A DNA stretch of 64,000 nucleotides from Chroococcus sp. FPU101. Lineage in GTDB: Bacteria > Cyanobacteriota > Cyanobacteriia > Cyanobacteriales > Microcystaceae. Under the pieces are notes generated by a model that saw nothing but the letters and a program-made list of their open reading frames with translations, was not told where the DNA came from and did no database searches. Below, piece after piece: positions 54,405 through 64,000 of this stretch (its first letter is position 1; each line of letters opens with the position of its first letter). The DNA is taken from NCBI RefSeq assembly GCF_017312365.1, contig NZ_BLJI01000012.1, positions 62,001 through 126,000 on the forward strand. Reading direction: 5' to 3'. A program made the position numbers and the translations under genes.

Positions 54405-55883
54405 TTAATTTTGACAAAAACGACGTTCTTTATCAAATTCGCTTTCTTGCCACGAAAAAGCAAAATGACTAACGGCTGTGACTCGTGGTAAACCTACTCT
54501 AATCGCTCTCATTTGGTCTTCTAGGGAAGGACGACGATTATAGGTTCTACCCCATTGTCCAGCCAGTGCAGGTATGACCTTAGTTTGCGGTGCAGCAGCA
54601 TTAATTACGATTTTAACTTGTTCGATAATACAGTTAGATTGCTCACAGACTGCGTAAGACATCGGATGCCATTCGAGAGAAGTAGGAAAACGATCCCAAG
54701 CTTGTAAACGAGAATCAAAGCCTTTTTCTCCGACAGGTTGATTACCATCTGGAAAAAAAACGGCACCTGCTGGTATTCCCCGATTTTGAGCTAAGGCGGC
54801 GGCATTTGTCAGAAAACTAACAACTCCTTGGGCGGCATGGGCTACCGCAAAATACCAAATTTCATTTTTCAGGCGTTGAAAGCGCACAGATAAGGGTTCT
54901 TTCATCTCATTTTCGGGTGGAATACGTCCTTGCCACATCGGGGAACCTTCATCGGGATAGAGTTTATCAACTGCATTCACATCTTCTTGAGTAATAAATC
55001 CTTGAGTCACATAGCGATCGAGTAAAGCCCTACCTTTATTATTCGTCGCTCGATTCAGAAGTGCATTACGGGACGCGGTACCATAAACCCAAAGATCTTT
55101 AACCTCTCCGACTGCTGATCGACTTCCCGTCCCTCGCGGATATCGAACATAATCAAATAAAATACCATCAGGTTGACGCTTGAGGATTTCTTGCACCAGT
55201 TGATAATAATCCTGTTGTGCTTGTGAGTTATAGGGATCGATAAATGCTTGAGATTGATCATCAACAACAGCAAGACTGGTTTCTCCTTTACCATTACGGG
55301 CTAAAACCGCTTGACGATCGCTTCTTTGAGCATAAGCATAACCGAAATTCATCGTAAAAAGCCACGCATAAACCTTTAAACCCCGTTGATGTCCTTTTTT
55401 AATCGTTTCTGCTAGTAAATCTACATTTTCTGCACCCTGAAGTTTAATCACTGAATCCCAGGGAGTCGGATTAGCATTTGGAGGAAGTAACACCTGACTA
55501 TCGGCAAAAACTTCGACATAAACCTCGTTATATCCTTTATTAACAATGCGATCTAATACCTCATCAATTGTTCCCGCACGAGCATCACAGGAATACATCC
55601 GTAACCAAATCGCTTGATCTTGTAGCCAATTTTGTTGACGACAGCGACGCAACAACTCAGCGTGTTTTTGAATGATACTGCTGTAATCTTTTTGAGCTTG
55701 GCTATTGCCTTTGAGTGCTGTTTGTAACAAATTTTGTTTAGCGTCTATTTCAGAGCGAGTGAACTGACAAAACTCGTTCATTGCTGCTAAAGTTGGTCGA
55801 TGATCAAACAACAGCAGTTGACTTGCTATCAGTCCACAACTCAAATAACGCCAGATGGAATGATGGAAAAAGGATTTACTCAC
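54405..55883 (-). CDS. Secreted GH10-like (GHL10/COG1649) glycosyl hydrolase family protein
   Basis: 492 residues, signal peptide (IWRYLSCGLIASQLLLF... LAA, cut near residue 34). After a coiled N-terminal segment, a TIM-barrel of the GHL10/COG1649 type: IWLRMYSCDARAGTIDEVLDRI, GYNEVYVEVFADSQVL, GLKVYAWLFTMNFGYA, PDGILFDYVRYPRG and WHPMSYAVCEQSNC. The DYVRYP and the Asp/Glu in strand ends fit the family active site. Possibly acts on cell-wall or extracellular polysaccharide; the substrate is unknown. Monocistronic by appearance. Confidence 0.85.
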   Translation of the reverse strand: MSKSFFHHSIWRYLSCGLIASQLLLFDHRPTLAAMNEFCQFTRSEIDAKQNLLQTALKGNSQAQKDYSSIIQKHAELLRRCRQQNWLQDQAIWLRMYSCDARAGTIDEVLDRIVNKGYNEVYVEVFADSQVLLPPNANPTPWDSVIKLQGAENVDLLAETIKKGHQRGLKVYAWLFTMNFGYAYAQRSDRQAVLARNGKGETSLAVVDDQSQAFIDPYNSQAQQDYYQLVQEILKRQPDGILFDYVRYPRGTGSRSAVGEVKDLWVYGTASRNALLNRATNNKGRALLDRYVTQGFITQEDVNAVDKLYPDEGSPMWQGRIPPENEMKEPLSVRFQRLKNEIWYFAVAHAAQGVVSFLTNAAALAQNRGIPAGAVFFPDGNQPVGEKGFDSRLQAWDRFPTSLEWHPMSYAVCEQSNCIIEQVKIVINAAAPQTKVIPALAGQWGRTYNRRPSLEDQMRAIRVGLPRVTAVSHFAFSWQESEFDKERRFCQN

Positions 55884-55945
55884 GAGACTGAATTATCGCA
55901 ATTTACATCGATGATTGTAGTACATTCGCTCAAATCTAGCTTTTT

Positions 55946-57079
55946 TTAAGCTGCATCAATTAGAGACTGACTCGCTAAAACATCTTGATAAAATCCTTTA
56001 AGTTGACGAGTAGCCGCCGCCCATCCCCATTTTTCAGCCTCATTGCGAGCATTCTGTCTTAAAATTTCCCGTTCCGCATTTGCGTCTAACAGTTTTTGAG
56101 TCGCTTTAATTGCGCCCTCGGGGTCATTGGGATCAAACAAATAACCATTGACACCATCGGTCACAATATCTGGAATACCTCCAGATGCAGCAGCCACTAC
56201 GGGACAACCTGCGGCCATTGCTTCAAGTAAAACAAGGCCTAAAGTTTCGGTACGGGAGGGAAACACAAACGCATCCGCCGAAGCAAACGCTGAAGCCAAT
56301 TCCTCACCCTGTAGGTAGCCGACAAAATTCGTCTTAGTCCCTGCAAAATGCGCTTCTAAAGCCTCTCGATGTGGCCCGTTACCCACAATCGCCAAACGAG
56401 CATCTGGAATCGCTTCTAGGACAGGTTTGATTTGATCGATCTGTTTTTCAGCCGAAACCCGACCGACATACAATAATAAAGGACTCTTGGGATGACCTTG
56501 AGACAGTCGCCACCGCATTTGATCTGAAGCTAAATGCGGTTGAAATAGTTCTGTATCGACTCCTTTTTGCCAGAGATCGACTCGTTCGATACCATGATTA
56601 ACTAATTCATTAACCATTGCTGTCGAAGTACAAAGATTTAATTGGGCTTGGTTATGACCGAGTTTTAGGAGTTCCCATAACAACCCCTCTAAAGAACCTA
56701 AACCGTAATGTTGTAAATACTGGGGTAAATGGGTGTGATAGGAAGCAACTAAGGGAATTCCCATTTTTTTCGCGTAATAAATGCCACCGACTCCCAAAAC
56801 TGCGGGGTTAACGACGTGAATTAAATCTGGCTTAAACTTTTCAATAACTTTTCTTAATTTTGGACGAGGAATGGCAATTTTTAGCTCAGGATACATCGGT
56901 AACGGCATTCCAGAGACACCATAGATTTTGGCTCCTTTGTATTCTCGTAAACCCCCATCGGGAGAAATCACAAGAACTTGATCCCCTTGGCGTTGTAACT
57001 GTTCTACTGTATGTTTTAAACGAGTAACAATCCCATCAATTTTCGGTAAAAAAGTTTCTGTAAAGAGAGCGATCCGCAT
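55946..57079 (-). CDS. sqdX: UDP-sulfoquinovose:diacylglycerol sulfoquinovosyltransferase (GT4)
   Basis: 377 residues. GT-B glycosyltransferase of family 4. Matches SqdX over its length: MRIALFTETFLPKIDGIVTRL, VNPAVLGVGGIYYAKKMGIPLVASYHTHLPQYL, LWQKGVDTELFQP, YVGRVSAEKQ, and the donor-site E-x7-E in PSRTETLGLVLLEAMAAG. Transfers sulfoquinovose to diacylglycerol to make the thylakoid lipid SQDG. The partner SqdB gene is 2 kb upstream on the same strand. A 20-nt perfect palindrome lies 59 nt upstream of the start. Confidence 0.93.
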   Translation of the reverse strand: MRIALFTETFLPKIDGIVTRLKHTVEQLQRQGDQVLVISPDGGLREYKGAKIYGVSGMPLPMYPELKIAIPRPKLRKVIEKFKPDLIHVVNPAVLGVGGIYYAKKMGIPLVASYHTHLPQYLQHYGLGSLEGLLWELLKLGHNQAQLNLCTSTAMVNELVNHGIERVDLWQKGVDTELFQPHLASDQMRWRLSQGHPKSPLLLYVGRVSAEKQIDQIKPVLEAIPDARLAIVGNGPHREALEAHFAGTKTNFVGYLQGEELASAFASADAFVFPSRTETLGLVLLEAMAAGCPVVAAASGGIPDIVTDGVNGYLFDPNDPEGAIKATQKLLDANAEREILRQNARNEAEKWGWAAATRQLKGFYQDVLASQSLIDAA

Positions 57080-57623
57080 AAAGATTAGATAACAGTAAGC
57101 TATAGTCTGTAATCATATCTGATCTAGGAACCTCTTGAACGATTAAGTTTAATCGTTAAATGTTACATGATGCACTTCTCTTGTAGTTATTCATTTGAAC
57201 TTAACACCCAACTCTGCTTATGCTCAAGAAGTACTGAGCAATTATTTTTCTAAAAGTTCATATCAATCAGTCTTCATTAAAGAAAGTAATTAGTTTGATT
57301 AAATCATCTTTCTAAAGATAGAGATTTCCTGAAGAGTAAACTGAAAAACTCTACTCATCAAAACTAAATATGTTTCTATTAAGAAACTTAAATAAATTCA
57401 AAATCTAATCTTACTTTAGACCGAGTTCAGATATCTTAAGGATTCTCATAATAGTAACAAAGCTTGAAACTATTCTGTTGCACTATTTAGACCAGTTAGA
57501 GTAAGAATAATCATTTCACTAAACTGGTAAATATTTTAGTGTCTTAGTGCACCTTTATAACTAGAAGGTCATTATCAAAATTATTGAAAATTGTTGTAAA
57601 AATCCTCTGATGGAGACGAAATA
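57080..57623. other. Divergent intergenic region with inverted repeats (sqdX and Gfo/Idh promoters)
   Basis: 544 nt without a gene. Holds a 20-nt palindrome at 57138-57157 (separate entry) near sqdX, and near the plus-strand gene ACCAGTT (57492-57498) with AACTGGT about 25 nt later, as well as CACTAAA with TTTAGTG overlapping it. These could be operators or hairpins of a leader. GGAGA precedes the start at 57624. Confidence 0.4.
57138..57157. promoter_or_regulatory. 20-nt perfect palindrome upstream of sqdX (candidate operator)
   Basis: AACGATTAAGTTTAATCGTT, nine-bp arms around GT. Symmetry and position (59 nt upstream of the sqdX start) suit a dimeric regulator. No binding protein is known; it could also be a chance AT-rich palindrome. 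Confidence 0.4.
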
Positions 57624-58769
57624 ATGGACTTAGATAAACTTTTTCAACCTTTAGCTAAAAACAACACACGAAAAATCCGTTATGCGATCGTCGGTTTAGG
57701 TTGGTTTGCCCAAGAAGCAGCTTTACCTTCTTTTATTCATGCTGATAATTCTGAAGTTATTGCATTTGTGTCAGATGATCCCGAAAAAAAAGAAGAAGTA
57801 GCTAAACATTACGGTGTTGAGAAAACTTATTCTTATGATGAATACGAACAATGTCTTAATAGTGGTGAAATTGACGCGGTTTATATTGCTTTACCAAATC
57901 ACTTACATTGTGAATATACCGTCAGAGCAGCTAATGCAGGAATTCACGTCCTCTGCGAAAAACCAATGGCAATCAATAAAGATGAGTGTGAACAAATGAT
58001 TCAAGCTTGTCAAACTAATAATGTTAAGTTAATGATTGCTTATCGTCTCCATTTTGAAGAAGGAAACTTAGAAGCAATCAATACAGTACAGTCTGGAGAA
58101 ATTGGCGAAGTACGAATCTTTAATTCACTGTTTACGCAACAAGTAACGCCAGATAATATCCGAATTCAAAAAGAAAAAGGTGGTGGTACTCTTTATGATA
58201 TTGGTATTTACTGCATCAACGCTGCACGTTATTTATTCCACGCAGAACCGATAGAAGTATTCGCTACAAGTGCAACTAAAAAAGATGATGATCGCTTTAA
58301 TGAAGTTGCAGAAATGACAAGTGTTATTTTACGCTTTCCTGATGAACGACTAGCGACATTTACCTGTAGTTTTGGTGCGGCTAGTGTTTCTACTTATCAT
58401 CTAGTTGGAACAAAAGGAGATCTAAGAGTTGATCCTGCTTATTCTTGGCAAGGGGAAATTAAGCACACTCACACCATTGGGAAGGACAAGAAAGAACATT
58501 CTTTTAAATCTCGTGATCAATTAGCGGCAGAATTTGTTTATTTTTCTGACTGTATTTTGCAAGATCAAGATCCAGAACCTTCGGGAATGGAGGGATTAAA
58601 TGACGTTTGTATTATTAATGCTCTTCACCATTCTTTAGAAACGGGTGATTTTGTTAAGGTAGATTTAGATGACAAAGAAAAACCAACCGTTGATCAATCG
58701 ATTGAATTGCCTCCAGTTAAAAAGAAACCCGACACGGTTAATGTAATTCCAGCTTCTCAAAAATCATAG
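57624..58769 (+). CDS. Gfo/Idh/MocA-family oxidoreductase (glucose-fructose oxidoreductase-like)
   Basis: 381 residues. Rossmann motif YAIVGLGWFAQEA at about 20-32, CEKPMAI around residue 110, AYRLHFEEGNLEAI and GGTLYDIGIYCINAARYLF in the C-terminal domain, a pattern close to glucose-fructose oxidoreductase relatives. No signal peptide, unlike the periplasmic Zymomonas enzyme. The last 40 residues are Lys/Pro-rich and probably disordered. Lies between, and opposite to, the two sulfolipid genes; no functional link is evident. Confidence 0.87.
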   Translation: MDLDKLFQPLAKNNTRKIRYAIVGLGWFAQEAALPSFIHADNSEVIAFVSDDPEKKEEVAKHYGVEKTYSYDEYEQCLNSGEIDAVYIALPNHLHCEYTVRAANAGIHVLCEKPMAINKDECEQMIQACQTNNVKLMIAYRLHFEEGNLEAINTVQSGEIGEVRIFNSLFTQQVTPDNIRIQKEKGGGTLYDIGIYCINAARYLFHAEPIEVFATSATKKDDDRFNEVAEMTSVILRFPDERLATFTCSFGAASVSTYHLVGTKGDLRVDPAYSWQGEIKHTHTIGKDKKEHSFKSRDQLAAEFVYFSDCILQDQDPEPSGMEGLNDVCIINALHHSLETGDFVKVDLDDKEKPTVDQSIELPPVKKKPDTVNVIPASQKS

Positions 58770-58835
58770 AGAATAGTTTAGACATTCATTAGCATTCTAG
58801 AGTAAAACACAAAGAGTTGATGTTAGTAATCGCTT

Positions 58836-59066
58836 TCATTGATAGACGAAAACATCAACTTTTATTGCTCTTGTCGGTTCAGTCTGTCCCTGAACTAAAA
58901 TTCGGACTTTCTCAGCCATTTCAGCACAAAAAATGACTTCACCACATCGAGAACAAACTTCAGCAGGAACTTTTTCAACTAAAACTAATTTTCCATTAAT
59001 TCTAAATGTTTCATCTACTAATACTTGATGAGCTTCTTCTGAGCCACAAAAATGACAAGTGAACAT
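58836..59066 (-). CDS. YgiT-type zinc-finger protein (MqsA N-terminal-like), apparently orphan
   Basis: The frame opens at 59090; the ATG at 59066 has AGAGG five bases before it and starts the zinc finger, so I choose 59066 (76 residues). Two CxxC pairs, CHFC and CSRC, form a YgiT-type zinc ribbon, followed by a short helix and a DVFVYQ end. In antitoxins of this type the finger pairs with a toxin encoded next door (MqsR or DUF4258). Here the upstream gene on the strand is sqdB and no toxin frame is seen, so it is an orphan or a small regulator. Confidence 0.78.
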   Translation of the reverse strand: MFTCHFCGSEEAHQVLVDETFRINGKLVLVEKVPAEVCSRCGEVIFCAEMAEKVRILVQGQTEPTRAIKVDVFVYQ

Positions 59067-59120
59067 CATGACCTCTTGACTAAATATCATTCAAGGTGGG
59101 ATAGACCCACCCTCAAAAAT

Positions 59121-60320
<1,200 letters not shown>

Positions 60321-60353
60321 TTATGGCCTCTTCTGGCACACTTATTTCTAGTT

Positions 60354-60743
60354 TTAAGGGGATGATTTGAATGTAAAAGCAGCACTTACTAGGCATCCCC
60401 AACCGATTAAAAATGCGACTCCTCCTAATGGTGTAATTGCTCCTAACCATTTAATACCACTTAAGGCTAGAGCATATAAACTTCCTGAAAAAAGAGCGAT
60501 CCCGACTAAAAAAGCAATTCCCGCACCAATCAAGGAACTTTGTCCTGTTTCTGTCTGACTTAGAAAAAGAGCCACTAAAAGCAAAGCCAATGAATGATAC
60601 ATCTGATATCGTGTACCTGTCTCAAAAATTTCTAAAGCGCGTTCTGTGAGACGCTCCTTAAGCGCGTGACTGGCAAATGCTCCACCCGCAACCGCGATCG
60701 CTGCTAAAATAGCTCCCAATCCCAAAAATATCGATGATTTCAT
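60354..60743 (-). CDS. DUF423 membrane protein
   Basis: 129 residues, four transmembrane helices (about 5-25, 44-62, 72-92, 97-121). Family patterns LAAIAVAGGAFASHALKERL, TGTRYQMYHSLALLL and a GVAFLIGWG third segment match DUF423. These are small inner-membrane proteins of unknown function found throughout bacteria. No operon partner is visible. Confidence 0.9.
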   Translation of the reverse strand: MKSSIFLGLGAILAAIAVAGGAFASHALKERLTERALEIFETGTRYQMYHSLALLLVALFLSQTETGQSSLIGAGIAFLVGIALFSGSLYALALSGIKWLGAITPLGGVAFLIGWGCLVSAAFTFKSSP

Positions 60744-60893
60744 AATTAAAATGATGATGCGTTACATCGTATTTTAACGTTGAGTGTGAAAAATTGCGCC
60801 GCTACCGAAGCAGTTAAATCGTTATGATTCACATTATAGAACAACAGAAATTTTACTTTTTATAAAGTTATATAAGAGGAGGTGGCTGAGGTA

Positions 60894-61940
60894 ATGTCAA
60901 CCCTGTTACGAGATTTCTGGTATGTGGCGATGCCAGGAAAAAATCTAAAAATGGGTCAACTCGTTGGAAAAAAAATGTTAGGTGATCCGATTCTCGTTGG
61001 ACGACGTGAAGATGGTCAAGTTTTTGCGATGCGGGATATTTGTCCACATCGGGGTATACCTTTACATCATGGTTGGATCGAAGGTGACGGGGTTTGCTGC
61101 TGTTATCATGGCTGGAAATTCAACACAGAAGACGGTAAATGTTCTCATATTCCCTCAATGACGGAATTTGAGCAATTAGATATTCAACGCATAAGAGTGC
61201 AAAGTTATCCTTGTCGAGAAGTGCAAGGAAATATTTGGGTTTATATTCCTTCAAACTTTAACCAAATTAATCAATTAGAATTACCCCCTGTTCCGCTTAT
61301 TGAAGGTTTTGGGAATATACTGCCTCAGATTTCAGAAACCCTTCATTTTGCCTGTCATATTGATCACGCAGTCATCGGGTTAATGGATCCTGCACATGGG
61401 CCATTTGTTCATACTTCTTGGTGGTGGCGTAGTGGGCCAAGAAAATTTAGAGTTAAAGAAAAGTTGTACGAACCTGTGCCGATGGGTTTCCGTCTGGTTC
61501 CCTATGATATGCCTGTCAGTGCTAAACCCTATAAGCTTTTGGGGAATAAAGTTTCGATTGAGATTATTTTTGAATTACCCTCTGTTCGCACTGAAATTTT
61601 AAGAGGCGATCGCCATCAAGCTTGTGCCTTTACGACAGTTACACCCATTGATGAAACTCAGTGCGAAGTCCATCAGAGTCTATATTGGACAATTCCTTGG
61701 ATGGGACTTTTTAAACCGATTCTACGTTCTCTAACTTTACAGTTTTTAGGGCAAGATCGAGATGTGGTCATCAAACAACAAGAAGGCTTAGTTTATAATC
61801 CACCGTTAATGTTAATCGATGATGCGGATACACAAGCAAAATGGTATTACCGACTCAAACAAGAATATTCACAGTCGCAACTCGAAAAACGATCGTTCAA
61901 AAATCCAGTAGAAAAGAGGATATTACGCTGGAGAAGCTAA
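60894..61940 (+). CDS. Rieske-type ring-hydroxylating oxygenase, alpha-subunit-like
   Basis: The frame opens at GTG 60882, which abuts AGGAG; the ATG at 60894 (MSTLLRDFWYVAMPG), with GGAGG eleven bases upstream, is preferred, giving 348 residues. Rieske [2Fe-2S] motif CPHRG (Cys50, His52) and CCYHGW (Cys69, His72). Mononuclear iron site in HIDHAVIGLMDPAHGPFVH (Asp/His/His). Related cyanobacterial proteins lie in the chlorophyll-catabolite/carotenoid/choline oxygenase-like group, but the substrate is not defined. No ferredoxin or reductase gene is adjacent. Confidence 0.85.
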   Translation: MSTLLRDFWYVAMPGKNLKMGQLVGKKMLGDPILVGRREDGQVFAMRDICPHRGIPLHHGWIEGDGVCCCYHGWKFNTEDGKCSHIPSMTEFEQLDIQRIRVQSYPCREVQGNIWVYIPSNFNQINQLELPPVPLIEGFGNILPQISETLHFACHIDHAVIGLMDPAHGPFVHTSWWWRSGPRKFRVKEKLYEPVPMGFRLVPYDMPVSAKPYKLLGNKVSIEIIFELPSVRTEILRGDRHQACAFTTVTPIDETQCEVHQSLYWTIPWMGLFKPILRSLTLQFLGQDRDVVIKQQEGLVYNPPLMLIDDADTQAKWYYRLKQEYSQSQLEKRSFKNPVEKRILRWRS

Positions 61941-62016
61941 AACCGATGCAAGAATTCTCGTATCGGAACTTGTTACAATACTTCTAGCAGTCTCCTAATG
62001 TTGGAGTAGACCCCTC

Positions 62017-62520
62017 ATGGATGCCATTTATATCCCTCATCTTCTTAAAGCTACTGATCATAAAAGGATCATTCCTCTCGATGATTTTATTCCAGGACTG
62101 GAAACCCTTACCCCAGTTCGAGGTAAACTCGCGGTTCGTCATGGTGGCACTTTTTTAGATGTTTTTGTGCAAGCTGAAACCATTGTTACTTTGACTTGCG
62201 ATCGTTGTTTACAACAATACAATCATCGCATTCATCTCCAAACTTCTGAAATTATTTGGTTAGATGAAAATGCCGATCAAGATAAAAATATTCCTCTAGA
62301 AAGAGAAGTTGCTATCGAAGATTTATCGGAAACTCTCGCTAGTGATGGTTATTTTGCTCCCGATACTTGGCTTTATGAACAATTTACCCTGACCATGCCA
62401 TTACAAAAACTTTGCGGCAAAGATTGTCAACAGCCATTAACAACAACGCAAACCAATGATTCTTTAGTTGACCGTCGTTGGTCTTCTTTAGAAGCTTTAA
62501 AAACACAATTACCTCAGTAA
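62017..62520 (+). CDS. YceD/DUF177 family protein (large-ribosomal-RNA accumulation protein-like)
   Basis: 167 residues, cytosolic. Two Cys pairs, CDRC (about 67-70) and CGKDC (about 134-138), a central hydrophilic segment with ENADQDK and a C-terminal WSSLEAL. These match the YceD/DUF177 family, whose members are linked with rRNA/ribosome assembly and often sit beside rpmF; rpmF is not seen here. Convergent with the NarL-type regulator, with a stem between them. Confidence 0.86.
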   Translation: MDAIYIPHLLKATDHKRIIPLDDFIPGLETLTPVRGKLAVRHGGTFLDVFVQAETIVTLTCDRCLQQYNHRIHLQTSEIIWLDENADQDKNIPLEREVAIEDLSETLASDGYFAPDTWLYEQFTLTMPLQKLCGKDCQQPLTTTQTNDSLVDRRWSSLEALKTQLPQ

Positions 62521-62548
62521 TTCAACAAATAATTACTGTATTAAACTT

Positions 62549-62575
62549 GGGGATGAGTAATCATAGCGCATCCCC
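62549..62575. terminator. Hairpin between convergent genes
   Basis: GGGGATG (62549-62555) pairs with CATCCCC (62569-62575) with a 13-nt loop; it touches the stop of the minus-strand regulator. No clear T-run on either side. Confidence 0.45.
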
Positions 62576-63207
62576 TAAACAAATCCTGAGCGTAACGCTA
62601 TGACGGCTGCTTGTACACGATCGTCAACCGCTAATTTATTCATAATTCCCCGCACATGAGTTTTAATCGTATTAGGACTAAGATAGAGTTGTTCGGCAAT
62701 TTCAGTATTGCTTTTTCCATCAACAATTAATTTTAATACTTCCATTTCTCTTTGTGAAAGTAGATTAATATTAGAATTGGGTTGAGCGGTGGGTGGTTTT
62801 AAATTTTCGATGACTAAACGAGCAATTTGGGGATCTAAATAGGTGGCACCATCAATAGCCGCTTCCATAGCTGTTAAAAGACGATCTAAACTCGCTCCTT
62901 TAATACAATAAGCATCAGCCCCACTCGAAAGAGATGCTACCACTTCAGTCTCTAGGGTATGAGAGGTTAAAATAACAATCCGAATTTGGGGTGACTTTTC
63001 TTTAATCGCTTTTGTTGCTGAAATGCCATCCAGACGTGGTAAACCGATATCCATAATGACTAAATCAGGTTTGAGGTCTAAAGCCATTTGAACCCCGCTA
63101 TAACCGTCTTCTGCTTGCCCAATGATCTCAAATTCACCATTTTGGCTCAAGGCTTGTTCTAACCCCAATTGCATTAAGGGGTCATCTTCAACAATTAAAA
63201 TACGCAT
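62575..63207 (-). CDS. NarL/FixJ-family response regulator
   Basis: 210 residues. Receiver with D8/D9, phosphoacceptor Asp53 (VIMDIGLP), Thr in ILTSH, Lys in YCIKGA; LuxR-type HTH at about 145-205 (LSQREMEVLKLIVDGKSNTEIAEQLYLSPNTIKTHVRGIMNKL). A DNA-binding regulator. Divergent with the MASE1-domain sensor gene at 63346 (138 nt apart), which could be its partner; that pairing is inferred. Confidence 0.93.
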   Translation of the reverse strand: MRILIVEDDPLMQLGLEQALSQNGEFEIIGQAEDGYSGVQMALDLKPDLVIMDIGLPRLDGISATKAIKEKSPQIRIVILTSHTLETEVVASLSSGADAYCIKGASLDRLLTAMEAAIDGATYLDPQIARLVIENLKPPTAQPNSNINLLSQREMEVLKLIVDGKSNTEIAEQLYLSPNTIKTHVRGIMNKLAVDDRVQAAVIALRSGFV

Positions 63208-63345
63208 AAAGGTGCAAAATCTGCATAAGAAGAGAAAAATCTAGATAAATCTTCATCCGATAGGGTGAAGTCATCTTTTATCAGTTTAGGCAATCTTTAA
63301 AGAGGAAACAATTCATTTTTTGGGCAACTGTATTAAAATGACCCG

Positions 63346-64000
63346 ATGCCTATTCTAAAGAGCGAAAAATTTTTTCAGTCTCAAGCGTTGGTGACACAGA
63401 GTGCCAAAATTATTGTAGTGGCGATCGCTTATCTGATTTTAGGTTGGTTCTCTACGCCTTTCCCCGTGTGGTTTCCTGCTGGACTGGGATTAACTGCATT
63501 ATTGTTATGGGGTCAAGTTGTCGGGATAGGGATTTTTAGCGGCGATTTTATTCTCAATATAATTTTAGGTGAAACTTGGGAATACGGAATTGTTTCAGCA
63601 TTGGGCAGTACGTTAGGGGCTGTGGTTGGTCTAAACTGTCTGCGTTTTTTTCGCTTTTCACCCCATTTTCTTTCTTTAAAAGATGTCTTAAGTTTAGTCT
63701 TTTGGGCGGCTTTATTAGCGACAACGATTAATGCAACTTTAACAACATTATTGCAATTCCATCATGCTCTATCAGGCTCAAATCTACAACTGACTTGGTT
63801 AATGCTTTGGTTGGGTGATAGTACGGGGATCATTCTCCTCACGCCTTTTTTATTGCATTTAAGATATGATTGGCGGACTTTGTGGCAACCTCAGTCTAAA
63901 TGGCGTTTGTTTGAGGCTTTTCTTTGTCTTGGGTTATTGGATAGCGTGGGATGGCTTGTCTTTGATGCCCAAAAAACTAAGATGGATGCGTTGATGAATC
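63346..64000 (+). CDS. MASE1-domain membrane sensor, N-terminal part (cut by window edge)
   Basis: ATG at 63346; the frame is open through the last base (218 codons). Seven or eight predicted transmembrane helices so far, with MASE1-type segments: PFPVWFPAGLGLTALLLWG, TWEYGIVSALGSTLGAVVGL and LGDSTGIILLTPFLL. MASE1 is an input module that feeds histidine kinases or GGDEF/EAL proteins; the output lies outside the window. Divergent with the NarL-type regulator. Confidence 0.82.
   Translation, partial: MPILKSEKFFQSQALVTQSAKIIVVAIAYLILGWFSTPFPVWFPAGLGLTALLLWGQVVGIGIFSGDFILNIILGETWEYGIVSALGSTLGAVVGLNCLRFFRFSPHFLSLKDVLSLVFWAALLATTINATLTTLLQFHHALSGSNLQLTWLMLWLGDSTGIILLTPFLLHLRYDWRTLWQPQSKWRLFEAFLCLGLLDSVGWLVFDAQKTKMDALMN

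Overview
The window comes from the chromosome of an AT-rich cyanobacterium. The evidence is the cyanobacterial/chloroplast NDH-1 subunit NdhM, the sulfolipid genes sqdB and sqdX, Ycf20-like and Tic21-like proteins, a plant-type D-glycerate 3-kinase, very large Ser/Thr-kinase/histidine-kinase hybrids, and frequent HIP1 octamers (GCGATCGC). No rRNA, tRNA, CRISPR array, prophage or complete insertion sequence was recognised. The genus cannot be fixed from the sequence alone.

Layout. 1-930 is the end of a WD40 protein. 954-6488 (minus) carries an ethylene-receptor-type histidine kinase, a response regulator and a GGDEF-EAL protein, followed co-directionally by the MTA phosphorylase gene mtnP. 6.7-13.3 kb holds mostly housekeeping genes (ndhM, speD, a pentapeptide-repeat protein, Tic21-like and Ycf20-like membrane proteins, glycerate kinase, holB). 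13.3-17.6 kb holds small secreted proteins and two damaged genes: an intradiol dioxygenase broken by a 148-bp tandem duplication and a frameshifted Uma2-type gene. After asnS comes a tandemly duplicated DUF2887 (Rpn-like nuclease) pair, then a 985-aa beta-helix/Calx-beta/RTX exoprotein. 24.2-32.7 kb carries mtnA, an orphan BrnA-like antitoxin, a GGR-like flavoprotein, an SLH lipoprotein, a permease, a cupin and a Gfo/Idh oxidoreductase, with a candidate structured RNA near 30.1 kb and a family of short GGGTTTGG/CCAAACCC palindromes. 32.9-36.4 kb is a redox operon (NDH-2, DoxX-like, frameshifted GMC oxidoreductase). 37.5-45.1 kb is a three-gene signalling operon headed by a 1747-aa Ser/Thr kinase-AAA-GAF-histidine kinase. 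45.1-52.7 kb is a six-gene minus-strand run: SDR, aquaporin, two VOC proteins, glycogen-debranching-type GH and GH63-type glucosidase. 53-64 kb holds MgtC, fasciclin, a GH10-like secreted protein, sqdX, a Gfo/Idh protein, a YgiT-type zinc finger, sqdB, a Rieske oxygenase, YceD, a NarL-type regulator and the start of a MASE1 sensor.

How genes fit together. speD feeds spermidine synthesis, which releases MTA. mtnP and mtnA (24 kb apart) start its recycling to methionine. sqdB and sqdX supply the two committed steps of sulfoquinovosyl-diacylglycerol synthesis. The most interesting unit is the ethylene-sensor operon. The copper/ethylene-binding residues align one-to-one with plant ETR1 (offset of ten), and the downstream effector has intact diguanylate cyclase and phosphodiesterase motifs, so ethylene input to c-di-GMP output is a reasonable hypothesis.

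Caution. Three genes (response regulator/GGDEF-EAL, Uma2, GMC oxidoreductase) are each broken in a way that one extra base would repair. These may be true pseudogenes or single-base consensus errors, and should be checked against reads.
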